DNA from: Cherax quadricarinatus
Lineage: Eukaryota > Arthropoda > Malacostraca > Decapoda > Parastacidae
NCBI RefSeq assembly: GCF_038502225.1
Contig: NW_027195511.1
Span: forward strand, 1-64,000
Direction of reading: 5' to 3'
Length of the DNA stretch: 64,000 nucleotides
Part shown: in pieces, positions 20,443 to 32,092 of the stretch
Layout of the letters: each line of letters opens with the position of its first letter
Numbering within the stretch: position 1 is the stretch's first letter
The notes under the pieces: model-generated
What the model was told of the DNA's origin: nothing
What the model saw: only the letters and a program-made list of their open reading frames with translations
The model's database searches: none
Made by a program: the position numbers and the translations under genes

Positions 20443-23400
20443 ATTATTATTATTATAATCAAAAAGAAGCGCTAAGCCACAAGGGCTATACAACGCTGCA
20501 GGGTAGGGAAAGAAGTGAGGGTATCGGGCGACACAAGGGGGGAGGGATGATCAGTAGGTTACAGAAAACAGTGGGGCAAAGGATAGTGTGGGGGTAGAGG
20601 GTAGCAAGAGACTGAGGTAGAAAGGGCTGAAGGTATCATCAGAGTTTGTGGAGTAAGTCAGTTGTTGTCAAAAAGTCAATGAGAGAGTCCAGATGAAAGG
20701 TGGGTCCATCAGCGAGAAGGGAAGGTAAAGAGAGAGCAGCGGAGCGAAGACGACGTTGGAGGTAAATTCTGCGTGCTCGTTGATAAAGTGGGCAGTCTAA
20801 CAGAATGTGGCTGACCGATAATGGAACCTGACAATTCTCACAAGAGAGGAGCAGGGCACCTCTTCATGAGATATCCATGAGTAAGACGAGTATGGCCAAT
20901 GCGAAGGCGGGAGAGAGTAGTCTCCCAACCTTGACACTGGTGACAAGAAGAGGTCCAGTAACCTATACACAGTTTAATAGAAAAAAGTTTGTTATTGAGA
21001 AGAGCAGACCAACGTTATTGCCAATGGGTGTGAAGGTGGGTAGCTATTACAGCAAAATAGTCCAGAAATGGAACACCTCTATATGAAATTGGTAGGTCAT
21101 GTACTGCTGACCGCACAGCAGTGTCTGCCTGTTCATTGCCCTGTACATCAACATGGCCAGGGACCCAACAAAAAACAATATCTTTATGCTTGGTAGAGAC
21201 ACGGAGTAGCCAAAGTTGGACACGGAGAACTAGGGGGTGAGGTGTATCAAATTTCTGTATAGCCTGTAGAGCACTAAGGGAGTCTGAGACAACCACAAAT
21301 AATGACACAGGCATAGATGCGATACGAATAAGTGCTGCAAGAATGGCATACAATTCAGCAGTAAAAATGCTAGCCGAAGATAGTAAATGCCCTCGCACGG
21401 CGCTGTCCGGAAACATTGCTGTGAATCCGATGCCGTCAGAAGACTTAGAGCCATCTGTGTACACGGCAATGGCATGAGAATGAGAGTGGAAGTGGTCAAG
21501 AAAAAGAGAGCAGGAAGCCACCGTAGGCAGTTGGGCTTTCGAGCAAGGGAGTGAGAAAGAACAGACTCAAACAGCTGGAACTTCCCAGAGGTGTGGGGAA
21601 AAGTGAGATGCTACATGAACATAAAGGGGCAGTAACTGAAGGGAAGACAAGAGCGAATGTAGGCGAAGAGAGAAGGGACGGAGCAAACAGGGGCGGCCAA
21701 CAAATAAAGAATGTCTACTAATATCAGTGACCATTCTATAAATGGAAGGATTGCGGAGATCGTGAGAGCGCACATAGTAGCGAAGGCAATGGGCATCACG
21801 GCGATCAGATACGGATGGAACATTTGCTTCTGCATAGAGGCTCTCAACAGGGGACGAGAGAAGAGCACCAAGAGCTAAACGTAATCCTTGGTGACAGATG
21901 GGGTTGAGGCTAGAGAGAGTAGCAGGAGAGGCCACTGAATAGATCTGGTCACCATAATCGAGTTTCGATAAAATGAGGGCTGAATGTAGGCGAAGAAGAG
22001 TTCGACGATCAGCTCCCCATGAAAGATGAGCAAGGGTTTTAAGAAGGTTCAGCCGGCTGTAACAAGTTGCCTTTAGAGAGGTAATGTGGGGTTTCCAGGA
22101 TAACCTACGGTCAAAGAGAAGACCTAGAAACCTGACTGTATCACGTTCAGGTATACTGGAGCCATAGAGGTGCATAGGATGATTGGAGATGACAGAGCGT
22201 CTAATGAAAGTAATTTGGTGAGTTTTGGTACTGGAAAATTTAAACCCATGTGTGGTGGCCCAATTGGAAACACGGTCGGCCACATGCTGGAGAGAAACTG
22301 TAATGAGGTGACAGTCAGCGCCTGCACAAGCAATAGCGAAGTCATCTACATAGAGTGATGACCAAATATTGGATGGAAGAACCGAGGCAGCTACGGTGAA
22401 AAGCTCTGTTCCACAAGGCACAGTACTCGCTCCCATCTTGTTCCTCATCCTCATATCTGACATAGACAAGGATGTCAGCCACAGCACCGTGTCTTCCTTT
22501 GCAGATGACACCCGAATCTGCATGACAGTGTCTTCCATTGCAGACACTGCAAGGCTCCAGGCGGACATCAACCAAATCTTTCAGTGGGCTGCAGAAAACA
22601 ATATGAAGTTCAACGATGAGAAATTTAAATTACTCAGATATGGTAAACACGAGAAAATTAAATCTTCATCAGAGTACAAAACAAATTCTGGCCACAAAAT
22701 AGAGCGAAACACCAACATCAAAGACCTGGGAGTGATCATGTTGGAGGATCTCACCTTCAAGGACCATAACATTGTATCAATCGCATCTGCTAGAAAAATG
22801 ACAGGATGGATAATGAGAACCTTCGAAACTAGGGAGGCCAAGCCCATGATGACACTCTTCAGGTCACTTTTTCTATCTAGGCTGGAATATTGCTGCACAC
22901 TTAACAGCACCTTTCAAGGCAGGTGAAATTGCTGACCTAGAAAATGTACAGAGAACCTTCACGGCACGCATAACGGAGATAAAACACCTCAATTACAGGG
23001 AGCGCTTGAGGTTCCTAAACCTGTATTCCCTGGAATGCAGGCGGGAGAGATACATGATTATATACATCTGGAAAATCCTAGAGGGACTAGTACCGAACTT
23101 GCAAACGAAAATCCCTCACTACGAAAGCAAAAGACTTGGCAGACGATGCAACATCCCCCCCAATGAAAAGCAGGGGTGTCACTAGCACGTTAAGAGACCA
23201 TACAATAAGTGTCAGGGGCCCGAGACTGTAACAGCCTGGTTGATCAGGCTCTGATCCACCAGGAGGCCTGGCCACAGGCCGGGCCGCGGGGTGTCAGTTA
23301 AAAAGTTCTTAAGGAAAGATGGTACATTGCCTCGGAGGCCTAAGGAGTGGGCTTGGGCAAAAATATTATACCTCCAAGTTGTGTCATATGCCTTCTCAAG

Positions 23401-24630
23401 GTCAAAAAATATGGCAATAACTGAGTGGTTATTAGCAAAGGCATTACAAACATACGTATCCAAGCGTAGTAAGGGGTCTATGGTAGAACGGCCCTTACGA
23501 AAGCCATATTGATGAGTGGAGAGACTGTTGTGCGTCTCTAAATATCACATTAAATGTCGATTTGCCAGACGTTCCATCACTTTGCAAACTGCACTGGTAA
23601 GAGCAATGGGACGATAGGGGGAGGCATTATGTCCCGTAGTACCCGGCTTGTGGAAAGGGAGAACAATGGCAGATTTCCACAGCTGGGGAAGAACTCCTTG
23701 TGACCAAATAAGATTGAAGAGGTGTAAGAGGATCGTAAGGGCTGACTAATGTAAATGTTGTAACATCCGAATATGAATGTCGTCAGGCCCAGCTGCTGAT
23801 GATCGGCAAGCTGAGAGTGTTGCCTCCAGTTCCCGAAGTATAAAAGGCACATTATACTGTTCTCCTCTATGAGAAGAAAAGTCTAAGGGTACTAACTCTC
23901 TGGCAGACTTTGAGGAAAGAAACGAGGGGCATAGATGGGCCCCCGGGAAATACGGACCAGATGAGTGCCAATTTCAATGGCAACGTCAAGAGGGTTTGTT
24001 ATATCAACACCGGCAACCTGTAGAACTGCAGCCGGGTCAGGAGAGTATTTATCACTCAATTTCCTCACTTTTTCCAGACTGCACTCATAGAGGAAGCAGA
24101 GGTGAAGGTGGAAACAATCTCGCCAGCAAGTGTGTTTAGCATCACGGATGACATGGCGAGCGACCGCACGCTTCTGCTTAAAATCAAGAAGTCTCTCATC
24201 GGTTCTATTGTACCGGTACCTGCCCCAAGCAGCGCGTTTCAAACATACTGCCCGAGCACAAGCAGCAGACCATCAAGGCACTCACTTCTGAGAATGCCTG
24301 CCTGAGGTTTGGGGTATAGAATGAGAAGCTGCAGTTAAAACTGACATCAAGAAGAGGTGTAGGAGCTCATCAATGGAGGATGAAGAAGGAACTTCACTAA
24401 AAGCAGTGAGTTGTGAGTAAAGGTCCCAATTTGCCTGATCAAATTGCCAGCGAGGGCTACGGAAAGGTGGTGAATATGAAGGAGAAGAATGATTGGAAAA
24501 TGACTGCTGTCATGTAAGTCTGGTAGAACAGACCAGGTGAAGTCTAGTGCAGTGGAGGAAGAGCAGACCGATAGATCAATGCAAGAGAGAGTATGAGTAC
24601 GAAGATCAAAATGGGTGGGAGTACCCGTAT
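20443..24630 (-). pseudogene. I-like LINE copy, 3' two-thirds (broken ORF2)
   Basis: Collinear with 25218-28610: (ATT)n tail, RNase H (minus frame 21521-21015), RT thumb and palm (22571-21567 and 23463-23212) and connector to 24242. There are several frame changes. About 110 bp of RT sequence are replaced at 22378-23283 by an antisense piece of another LINE. It ends at 24630 where a TTAA element was inserted into its own TTAA; its 5' part reappears at 32093-34044. Confidence 0.85.
22378..23283 (+). pseudogene. CR1/Jockey-group LINE fragment inside the I-like LINE
   Basis: The plus-strand frame 22369-22926 carries SSVPQGTVLAPILFLILIS, FADDTRIC and AENNMKFNDEK, nearly the same as the RT at 59202-60890. 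A frameshift near 22905 and an internal deletion before the 3' UTR break it. It is 5'-truncated, and opposite in orientation to its host LINE. Confidence 0.85.
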
Positions 24631-24634
24631 TTAA

Positions 24635-25217
24635 CCATTTCAGGGTCCGTCCCATAGATCTACGGCTTTACGTTCAGGGTCCAAACCGTAGATCTACGTC
24701 ATGAGCTCAGCTCACTCTGATAAACTGTGAGTGGTACATTTGGGCCTAGATATGAGAGAATACTTCTATGTGGTATGTGTGCACCACATAAAACAGATCC
24801 TGCAGCACACTGTGTATGAGAGAAAAAACTGAAATCATGATTTTTCGATTAAAACAGCGACTTTGCAGTGTTTTTTTTGTATGTTTTTTAAAGATGTATT
24901 TGCAATTTCTTGGTCTCATTTGATAGAATGGAAGACATATTACAGAAAAAGAGATGATTTTGATTGGTTTTAGCTCTGGAAATGGCTTGAAACTGAGCTC
25001 AAACTAGCAGAAATGTTAAATTTTTGCCGACATTCAAGAGTAAACAAATGACCTCACACATCTAATACACGCCAGCTGGTGGGTCTAATATGCATTCACA
25101 AATATGGTGATGATATTTATACAATTATTACAGTATTGCATAACAGTAAATCTTCTATTTTTTTGGTGTGAATAAAAATTCATTGTGAATAAAAAATCAA
25201 AATGGAATTTATTCATA
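24635..25217. mobile_element. piggyBac-type element, left part
   Basis: Left TTAA at 24631-24634 lies in the LINE (GTATTTAAA in the intact copy at 28615). Two GTAGATCTAC-type palindromes sit near the end. It is split by the LINE at 25218-31769 and resumes at 31784-32092, where it is cut before reaching its right terminus. Confidence 0.8.
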
Positions 25218-25406
25218 TTATTATTATAATCAAAAAGAAGCGCTAAGCCACAAGGGCTATACAGCGCTGCAGGGTAGGGAAGGAAGCGAGGGCATTGGAT
25301 GGTAGAAGGGAGGGGGGATGATCAGCAGGTTACAGAAAACAGCGGGGCAGGGGGTAGTACGGGGGTAGAGGGTAGCAAGAGATTGAAGTAGAAAGGGCTG
25401 AAGGTA

Positions 25407-26402
25407 TCAGAATTTGTGAAGTAAGTCAGTTGTTGTCAAAAAGTCAATGAGAGAGTCCGGATGAAAGGTGGGTCCATCAGCGAGAAGGGAAGGTAAAGAG
25501 AGAGCAGCGGAGCGAAGACGACGACAGAGGTAAATTCTGCGTGCTTGTTGATAAAGTGGGCAGTCCAACAGAATGTGGCTGACTAATAATGGAGCTTGGC
25601 AATTCTCACAGAGAGGAGCAAGACGCCTCTCCATGAGATATCCATGAGTAAGACGAGTATGGCCAATGCGAAGACGGGAGAGAGTAGTCTCCCAACCTCG
25701 ACACTGGTGATAAGAAGACGGCCAGTAACCTATACTCGGTTTAATAGATTGAAGTTTGTTGCCGAGTATAGTAGACCAACATTGTTGCCAACGGGTGTGA
25801 AGGTGGGAAGATATTGCAGCAAAATAGTCCGTAAATGGAATACCTCTATAAGAAACTGGTAGGTCGTGTACTGCTGACCGCACAGCAGTGTCTGCCTGTT
25901 CATTGCCCTGTACATCAACATGACCAGGGACCCAACAAAAAACAATATCTTTATGCTTGGTAAAGATGTGGCGTAGCCAAAGTTGGATACGGAGGACTAA
26001 GGGGTGAGGTGTATCAAATTTTTGTATAGCCTGTAAAGCACTAAGGGAGTCTGAGACAACCACAAATGATGACACAGGCATAGATGCAATACGGAGAAGT
26101 GCTGTAAGGATGGCATATAATTCAGCAGTAAAAATACTAGCCGAAGATAGTAAATGCCCTTGTGCGACGGTGTCCGGAAACACTGCTGCGAATCCTACGC
26201 TGTCAGAAGACTTAGAGCCATCTGTGTACACGGCAATGGCATGAGAATGAGAGTGAAAGTGGTCAAGAAAAAGAGAGCGGGAAGCGACCGTAGACAGTTG
26301 GGCTTTCGAGCAAGGGAGGGAGAAAGAACAGACTCGAACAGCTGGAACTTCCCAGGGGGGTAGGGAAAAGTGAGATGCTACATGTACATAGAAAGGTGGT
26401 AG
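25407..26402 (-). pseudogene. LINE ORF2 C-terminus: RNase H domain
   Basis: RNase H motifs in order: YTDGSKSSD, FTAELYAI, VSDSLSAL and GHVDVQGNEQADTAV. A Cys/His-rich tail follows (CENCQAPLLVSHILLDC). It is in the same frame as the RT at 26403-28265, and only the TAA at 26405-26403 separates them. Other copies have a sense codon there (compare about 50775). RNase H would remove RNA during target-primed reverse transcription. The domain is otherwise open to its stop at 25407. Confidence 0.85.
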
Positions 26403-28265
26403 TTAAAGAGAAGACAAGAGTGAATGAAGGCGAAGAGAGAAGGGACGGAGTAAACAGGGGCGGCGAACAAATAAAGAATGTCTACTAATATCAGTGACAA
26501 TTCTATAAATGGAAGGATTGCGGAGATCATGAGAGCGTACATAGTAGCGCAGGCAATGGGCATCACGGCGATCGGATAAGGATGGAACGTTCGCTTCTGC
26601 ATAGAGGCTCTCGACAGGGGAAGAGCGAAAAGCACCAAGGCATAAACGTAATCCTTGGTGATGAATGAGGTTAAGGCTAGAGAGAGTAGCAGGAGATGCC
26701 GCTGAATAGATCTGGTCACCATAATCAAGTTTCGATAAAATAAGGGTGGAATGTAGGCGAAGGAGGGTTCGACGATCAGCTCCCCATGAAAGATGAGCAA
26801 GGGTTTTAAGAAGGTTCAGCCGGCTGTGACAAGTTGCCTTCAGAGAGGTAATGTGAGGTTTCCAGGATAACCTATGATCAAAGAGGAGGCCCAGAAACTT
26901 GACTGTATCACGTTCAGGGATACGAGAGCCATAGAGGTACAAAGGATGATCGGAGATGACAGAGCGTCTAGTGAAAGTAATTTGGTGGGTTTTAGTGCTG
27001 GAAAATTTAAACCCACGTGTGGTGGCCCAATTGGAAACACGGTCGACTGCATGTTGGAGAGAAACTGTAATGAGGTGACAGTCAGCGCCTGCACAGGCAA
27101 TAGCGAAGTCATCAACATAGAGTGATGACCAAATATTTGATGTTAGACTAGAGGCCAAATCATTAATAGCAAGGAGAAAAAGTGTTGTGCTCAGAACACA
27201 TCCCTGGGGGACACCTTCAGCTTGGATAAAGTCCGGGGAGAGCACATTATTAACCCGAACACGGAAATGCCTGTCAGTTAAAAAGTTCTTAAGGAAGGAT
27301 GGTAGATTGCCTCGAAGGCCTAAGGAGTGGGCTTGGGCTAAAATATTATACCTCCAAGTTGTGTCATATGCCTTCTCAAGGTCAAAAAATATGGCAATAA
27401 CTGAGTGGTTATTCGCAAAGGCATTACGAACATACGTATCCAAGCGTAGTAAGGGGTCTATGATAGAACGTCCCTTACGAAAGCCATATTGACGAGTGGA
27501 GAGACTGTTGTGTGTCTCTAAATACCACACTAAACGTCTATTTACTAGGCGTTCCATTACTTTGCAAACTGCACTGGTATGAGCAATGGGACGATAGTGG
27601 GAGGTTTCATGTCCCGTAGTGCCTGGTTTGCGGAAAGGGAGAACAATGGCGGATTTCCACAGCTGTGGAAGAACTCCTTGTGACCAAATAAGATTGTAAA
27701 GGCGTAATAGGACTGCAAGGGCAGACTGATGTAAATGTTGTAGCATACGAATATGAATGTCGTCGGGCCCAGCTGCCGATGATCGACAAGCTGAGAGTGT
27801 TGCCTCCAGTTCTTGAAGTGTAAAAGGCACATTATACTGTTCTTCTCTGAGAGAAGAAAAGTCCAAGGGTGCTAACTCTCTGGCAGACTTTGAGGAAAGA
27901 AATGAGGGGCATAGATGGAGTCCCTGAGAAATACGGACCAGATGATTGCCAATTTCATTGGGAACATCTAGTGGGTTTGCTATATCAACACCGGCAACCC
28001 GCAGAACAGGAGCCGGGTCAGGAGAATATTTACCACTCAGTTTTCGTACTTTTTTCCAGACTGCACTCATAGAGGAAGCAGAGGTGATGGTGGAGACATA
28101 ATCTCGCCAGCAAGTGCGTTTAGCATCACGGATGACACGGCGAGCGATCGCACACTTCTGTTTAAAATCAAGGAGTCTCTCTGTGGTTCTATTGTACCGG
28201 TACCTGCTCCATGCAGCGCGTTTCAAACGTACTGCACGAGCACAAGCAGGAGACCACCAAGGCAC
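26403..28265 (-). CDS. LINE ORF2 central part: reverse transcriptase
   Basis: A 620-residue open segment. The N-terminal connector (YRPIAHTSAVCKVMERLVN) precedes an RT palm with FFDLEKAYDTTW, EGVPQGCVLS and the catalytic SLYVDDFAIA (about 27110-27125). The thumb follows (LGLLFDHRLSWKPHI, LILSKLDYG). It copies element RNA at the nicked target. The listed start is simply the first Met after a frame break upstream; the true protein begins at the endonuclease near 29087. It ends at a premature TAA (26405-26403). Confidence 0.9.
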   Translation of the reverse strand: MPWWSPACARAVRLKRAAWSRYRYNRTTERLLDFKQKCAIARRVIRDAKRTCWRDYVSTITSASSMSAVWKKVRKLSGKYSPDPAPVLRVAGVDIANPLDVPNEIGNHLVRISQGLHLCPSFLSSKSARELAPLDFSSLREEQYNVPFTLQELEATLSACRSSAAGPDDIHIRMLQHLHQSALAVLLRLYNLIWSQGVLPQLWKSAIVLPFRKPGTTGHETSHYRPIAHTSAVCKVMERLVNRRLVWYLETHNSLSTRQYGFRKGRSIIDPLLRLDTYVRNAFANNHSVIAIFFDLEKAYDTTWRYNILAQAHSLGLRGNLPSFLKNFLTDRHFRVRVNNVLSPDFIQAEGVPQGCVLSTTLFLLAINDLASSLTSNIWSSLYVDDFAIACAGADCHLITVSLQHAVDRVSNWATTRGFKFSSTKTHQITFTRRSVISDHPLYLYGSRIPERDTVKFLGLLFDHRLSWKPHITSLKATCHSRLNLLKTLAHLSWGADRRTLLRLHSTLILSKLDYGDQIYSAASPATLSSLNLIHHQGLRLCLGAFRSSPVESLYAEANVPSLSDRRDAHCLRYYVRSHDLRNPSIYRIVTDISRHSLFVRRPCLLRPFSLRLHSLLSSL

Positions 28266-28654
28266 GCATTTCTGAGAATGCCTGCCCGAAGTTTGGGGTA
28301 TAGAATGAGAAGCTGCGGTGAAAACGGAGGACGAGAAGAGGTGTAAAAGCTCATCGATGGAGGACGAAGAAGGAACCTCTTTAAAAACAGTTAGGTGTGA
28401 GTAAAGGTTCCAGTTTGCCCGATTAAATTGCCAGCGTGGGGTGCGAAGAGGTGGCGAATATGAAGGGGAAGTAAGAATGATTGGGAAATGATCACTGTCA
28501 TGTAAGTCCAGGAGAACAGACCAAGTGAAGTCTAATGCAGCGGAGGAAGAGCAGACTGAGAGATCGATGCAAGAGAGAGTATGAGTCCGAGGATCAAAAT
28601 GGGTGTGAGTACCTGTATTTAAAACATGGAGGGGGTGGGTGGCAAGAAAAGCCT

Positions 28655-29087
28655 CTAACTGAATTCCACGGGAATCACAGTGAGACCCCCCCAGAGGAAA
28701 TGGTGGGCATTAAAATCTCCAAGTAACAGAATCGGTGGCAGTAATGACGAAACAAGGAAGGCAATATCCAGAATAGATAATGCCCGAGAAGGAGAGAGAT
28801 ATAAAGAACAGAGCGTATACCACCTATGTAAGTGGATACGGGCTGCTGTGTAATGCAGCTTAGTATGAACAAAGAAGAAGGGCACTTTCATTAAAGGTCC
28901 CATCAGGAAAAGGATCTGAAGAATACAATAAATTATAGCCTGAGATATGAGAAATAACAGCAGAGTGAAATTTTGGTTCCTGTAAGCAAACACCAACAGG
29001 GGCAAACTGGGAGAGTAACATCTGAAGCTCACCCCGATTACCCCTGAGGCCACGTATATTCCACTGTAAATAGGCCATGATTGGCAA
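28655..29087 (-). pseudogene. LINE ORF2 N-terminus: AP-type endonuclease, frameshifted
   Basis: Begins MPIMAYLQWNIRGLRGNRGE at 29087, followed by a QEPKF motif. The frame changes near 28870, after which LLLGDFNAHH (about 28710) continues the endonuclease in the next frame. These are the N-W/N, E-P and G-D-x-N boxes of LINE APE endonucleases, which nick the target. Another frame change before 28265 returns to the RT frame. The distance from the ORF1 end is short. Confidence 0.8.
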
Positions 29088-29119
29088 TGATAAAGATACT
29101 TGAAATCCACAGGTAAGGG

Positions 29120-31050
29120 TTCCTACGGACTAGAGGGGTTAGAAAAGTCCACATGCGGAGGCAGTGGAAAACGTTCAAGCAGCGAAGGAACGGTGCGCTG
29201 TGAAGAAAGGAGTTGCGCAGATGGAGCAGAGGAGAGAGAAAGAGCGGAAGGTGGATCAGTGTCCATTGATGGTTTGGTCTCTGCAATATATTCAGAGATT
29301 GCTTCAAGTGTTTCGGAATTCAGAGACGTCGTATGGGAGACAATATTTGAAATGGTAGGGGGAGGATGAGTAAAGATTGGAACTGTATTGGACTGTACCA
29401 AGGTAGGGGGGGGGGCGAAAGGGTGGAGGGAACTGGAGAAGCGTGGCAGGGGACAGAAGAGGCAGGAACCTGGGAGGTGGCAGAAGAGGAAGAAACTTGG
29501 GAGGGAACAGGGGAGGAAGGTACAGTACGAGGAGGAGGGTGAACCTCTACACTTGTAACTGAGCCAGTGAGAGGGGGAGAACCAGGGACAGAGACAGGGA
29601 GGGTAAAATGAGGAGGTGGAAGATGGGTAGGAGGTGTTAACGGACCTTTTTTTGACTTTTGAGAAGTAGAGGGACGATTGGGAGGAGGTGTCGTACGAGG
29701 TCTCGTCGATACTGAGGCTTGTGAGAGAGAACTCGAAGAAGCGAGATTAGACTGAGGCATTGAAGTAGGGACGTCTGAGCCGAGGACAGCAAAAGGATTA
29801 GATACAGGAGTGACTATGGAAGAGGTAACCACAGAGGTGGGTGTAGAAGATGGGATACCAGAAGTGGGGGGATGTTTTGAAACACGGGAATAAGAAACAC
29901 ATGGGAGTCTCCCTTGGAGGCAGAGATGAGAAACTGCCATGGCATAAGGGAGACCTTCTGTCTCTTTGAGGTAACAGATTTCCCGCTCATTTAAATAGAC
30001 TTGACAATGGCGAGAGTATGAAGGGTGAGCCTCATGACAGTTAAGGTAAGAGGGAGATCGATTGCAAGATGTATTAGAATGGTCATCGGCACCACAGACT
30101 GGGCATTCGGCGATAGATCTGCAATATTTCGCTGGATGGCCAAATCGCCAGCAATTTCTACACTGTTGTGGTGTAGGGATCACCTTTCGAACTTGTAACC
30201 GATGTCCTGCTATATAAACTGAGGATGGGAGTTCTCGGCTGTCAAAAGTTAAACGAGCCACATTGCTAGGGTATCGTCTCCGCCCGCGGGCAGGAAGAAC
30301 GTAAGTGTCTACCTTGAGGATTGGGAGATCTTGGAGTTCCAGCTGTTCAAGAATGTCAGTGCCACATGTCTGGAAATTTTGTTGAACTATGGTATGGGGC
30401 AGAATGACGGTACCACTACAAGAATTGAGGGAATGATGTTTTTCAAGAGTGACAGGAACAGTATCGATATGGGAAAGACGAGAGAGCTCATGAGCCTGGG
30501 TAGCATTCTGTACGGTAATGATGCGCATACCGCTCTTAAGAGCATGAAAAGAAATATCTTTACCAACATGGCGTAGGAGTGCCTTGCCAATACTATGGTC
30601 AGAAAGATAGGCAGTAGAGGAAGTCGGTCGTAAAGTGAAGAATTTAGTCCATTGTTCAGTCTGAAACTGAGCGTGGAAAGGTAGTGAAGGACGTGTCGAT
30701 CGTTTCTGAGAAGAACGAGAAGGTGGAGAAGTATCATCAGCAGGTAATTGTCGTTGACATTTAGGCGTGGGACCAGAGTTGGTCCGACGTGGAACGGGTC
30801 GGCGATTTGAAAATTGCTGCACCATAGAGGGAGAGGCCGGAAGCATAGTCAGAGGAGAGCGAAGGTCCGATAAATCGAAGGAGTCAGTCGAGGCCTCAGT
30901 ACCTGAAGCGGGTGAGGAAACAGCACCGGCAATAGGTACAGAGGCATGAGGAGTGTCTGAAGAGTGGTCCAAAGACGAGGCGGGGTCAGAACGGGGTGCG
31001 GTATCAAGAAGGGGCCCGGGGGTAGTAGGTTCATGGGCTAGGGCTGCCAT
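29120..31050 (-). CDS. LINE ORF1: Gag-like zinc-knuckle protein
   Basis: Open from ATG at 31050. Pro/Ser-rich N-terminal region, then a central domain, then three Cys/His clusters in tandem (CRNCWRFGHPAKYC, CPVCGADDHSNTSC and CHEAHPSYSRHC, about 30190-30000). The C-terminus is Pro/Ser/Thr-rich. The annotated frame ends at 29320 after a run of ten or more G (29403-29413). The frame on the other side of the run (29401-29123) looks more protein-like, so a homopolymer slip has probably altered the end. ORF1 proteins of this type bind element RNA. A partial paralogue is at 32110-33300. Confidence 0.85.
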
Positions 31051-31769
31051 GGTTAGGTTACTTCTTTCTTTTTGTTTTTAAGAAAAAAAAGAAAAGAAAA
31101 AAGAAAAAGAAAAAAAAGAATAAAAAGAGGGGGGACCGGGGAGGGATAGTTCCTAGGAGGAATGAAAGGGCCAGAAATCTCCCTCCGCGCCCAAGGGGAC
31201 CTCAGCACCGCAAGTAGCGCAGATGCAGCATGGAACCCGTGCCATACCCTACCCATCATGCTAGTAAACTAACAATCTGGGATAACAACCTCACATCTGC
31301 CGAGCTACCTCGGTGGACAAAAGAGAGGGTGGCCGGATATCAGCCACAAAGCATACCTCCTTCGGCCACCACCCCCGGAATCCGAAAGGTGGCTTCCAGA
31401 GATACACCTGTCGCCCGAAAGACACCCAAAGCTACTCCGGGATACCGGAGAGGGATCGGGACATCCCCAGGCGATCCAGATTCCACGGCAAACTACGCCA
31501 CCGCCAAGAACCTCAACAGAATGGGATAGACCCCGGTATCCTTTCCCCTACCTAGGAACTAGCGCGCCTGTGGGAGAAATCCCAAAGGCAAAAAAGAGGA
31601 AGGGCAAAAGGGAGGGGTGGGGAGGAGGAGGAGGAAAGGAAAAAGGGGAGGATGGGATAGGGGAGGGGAGATTGGGGGGTAATTAGGTTCGGCCTGAGGA
31701 AGAAGACCAACATGTCTAATTCCTCAGACCAAGAGCCTCTTCACCATGCCAAGGAGCCCCCTTTGAAGA
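31051..31769 (-). promoter_or_regulatory. I-like LINE 5' UTR
   Basis: About 720 nt upstream of ORF1. Its terminus (CTCTTCAAAGG on the minus strand) recurs at 34044, 19177 and, diverged, 36306. This fixes the transcription start of the family, as expected for an internal promoter. An A/G-rich tract lies at 31080-31120. Confidence 0.65.
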
Positions 31770-31783
31770 GGAATTTATTCATA

Positions 31784-32092
31784 AAGCCTCAAAACGTAAC
31801 TAATGAACAGAGGAAATGTTAGTTTAGTTCCAGGAATACCTACATTGTTTATTCTGGACCCTATTTTGAAATTGGAACATTTTGAATTTTGTGTTAAATT
31901 GGCCAAATTAACAATTTCCGATCACTTTAATTTGTAGTTGAAACAGCTGACTTGGCGATTTCTTGTGCTCAATTGATAGAATAGAAGTAATACTAGTGAA
32001 ATAGCTAAGAATTTGGTTGACTGGAATAATGTAATTGGCCTAAAATGGGAGTCAAAGTCTGCAAAATCGCCGATTCGTAAATATCGCAGAAG
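31784..32092. mobile_element. piggyBac-type element, middle part after LINE
   Basis: Continues 24635-25217 in the same orientation (target duplication 31770-31783). The family sequence stops near 32092, about 180-200 bp before the expected right TTAA end, and joins LINE ORF1 directly. Confidence 0.75.

Larger units (their letters stand above)
25218..31769 (-). mobile_element. Nearly full-length I/Nimb-like LINE (6.55 kb)
   Basis: Flanked by the 14-bp duplication GGAATTTATTCATA (25204-25217, 31770-31783). From 5' (31769) to 3': about 720 nt 5' UTR with a purine-rich A/G tract before ORF1, ORF1 (31050-about 29120), ORF2 (29087-about 25407: endonuclease, RT, RNase H), a 3' UTR and a (TAA)n tail. 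ORF2 with a C-terminal RNase H and the RT motif DLEKAYDTTW fits the I superfamily (I/Nimb-like). It is inserted in the TTAA element. A few disabling changes are present. Confidence 0.9.
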
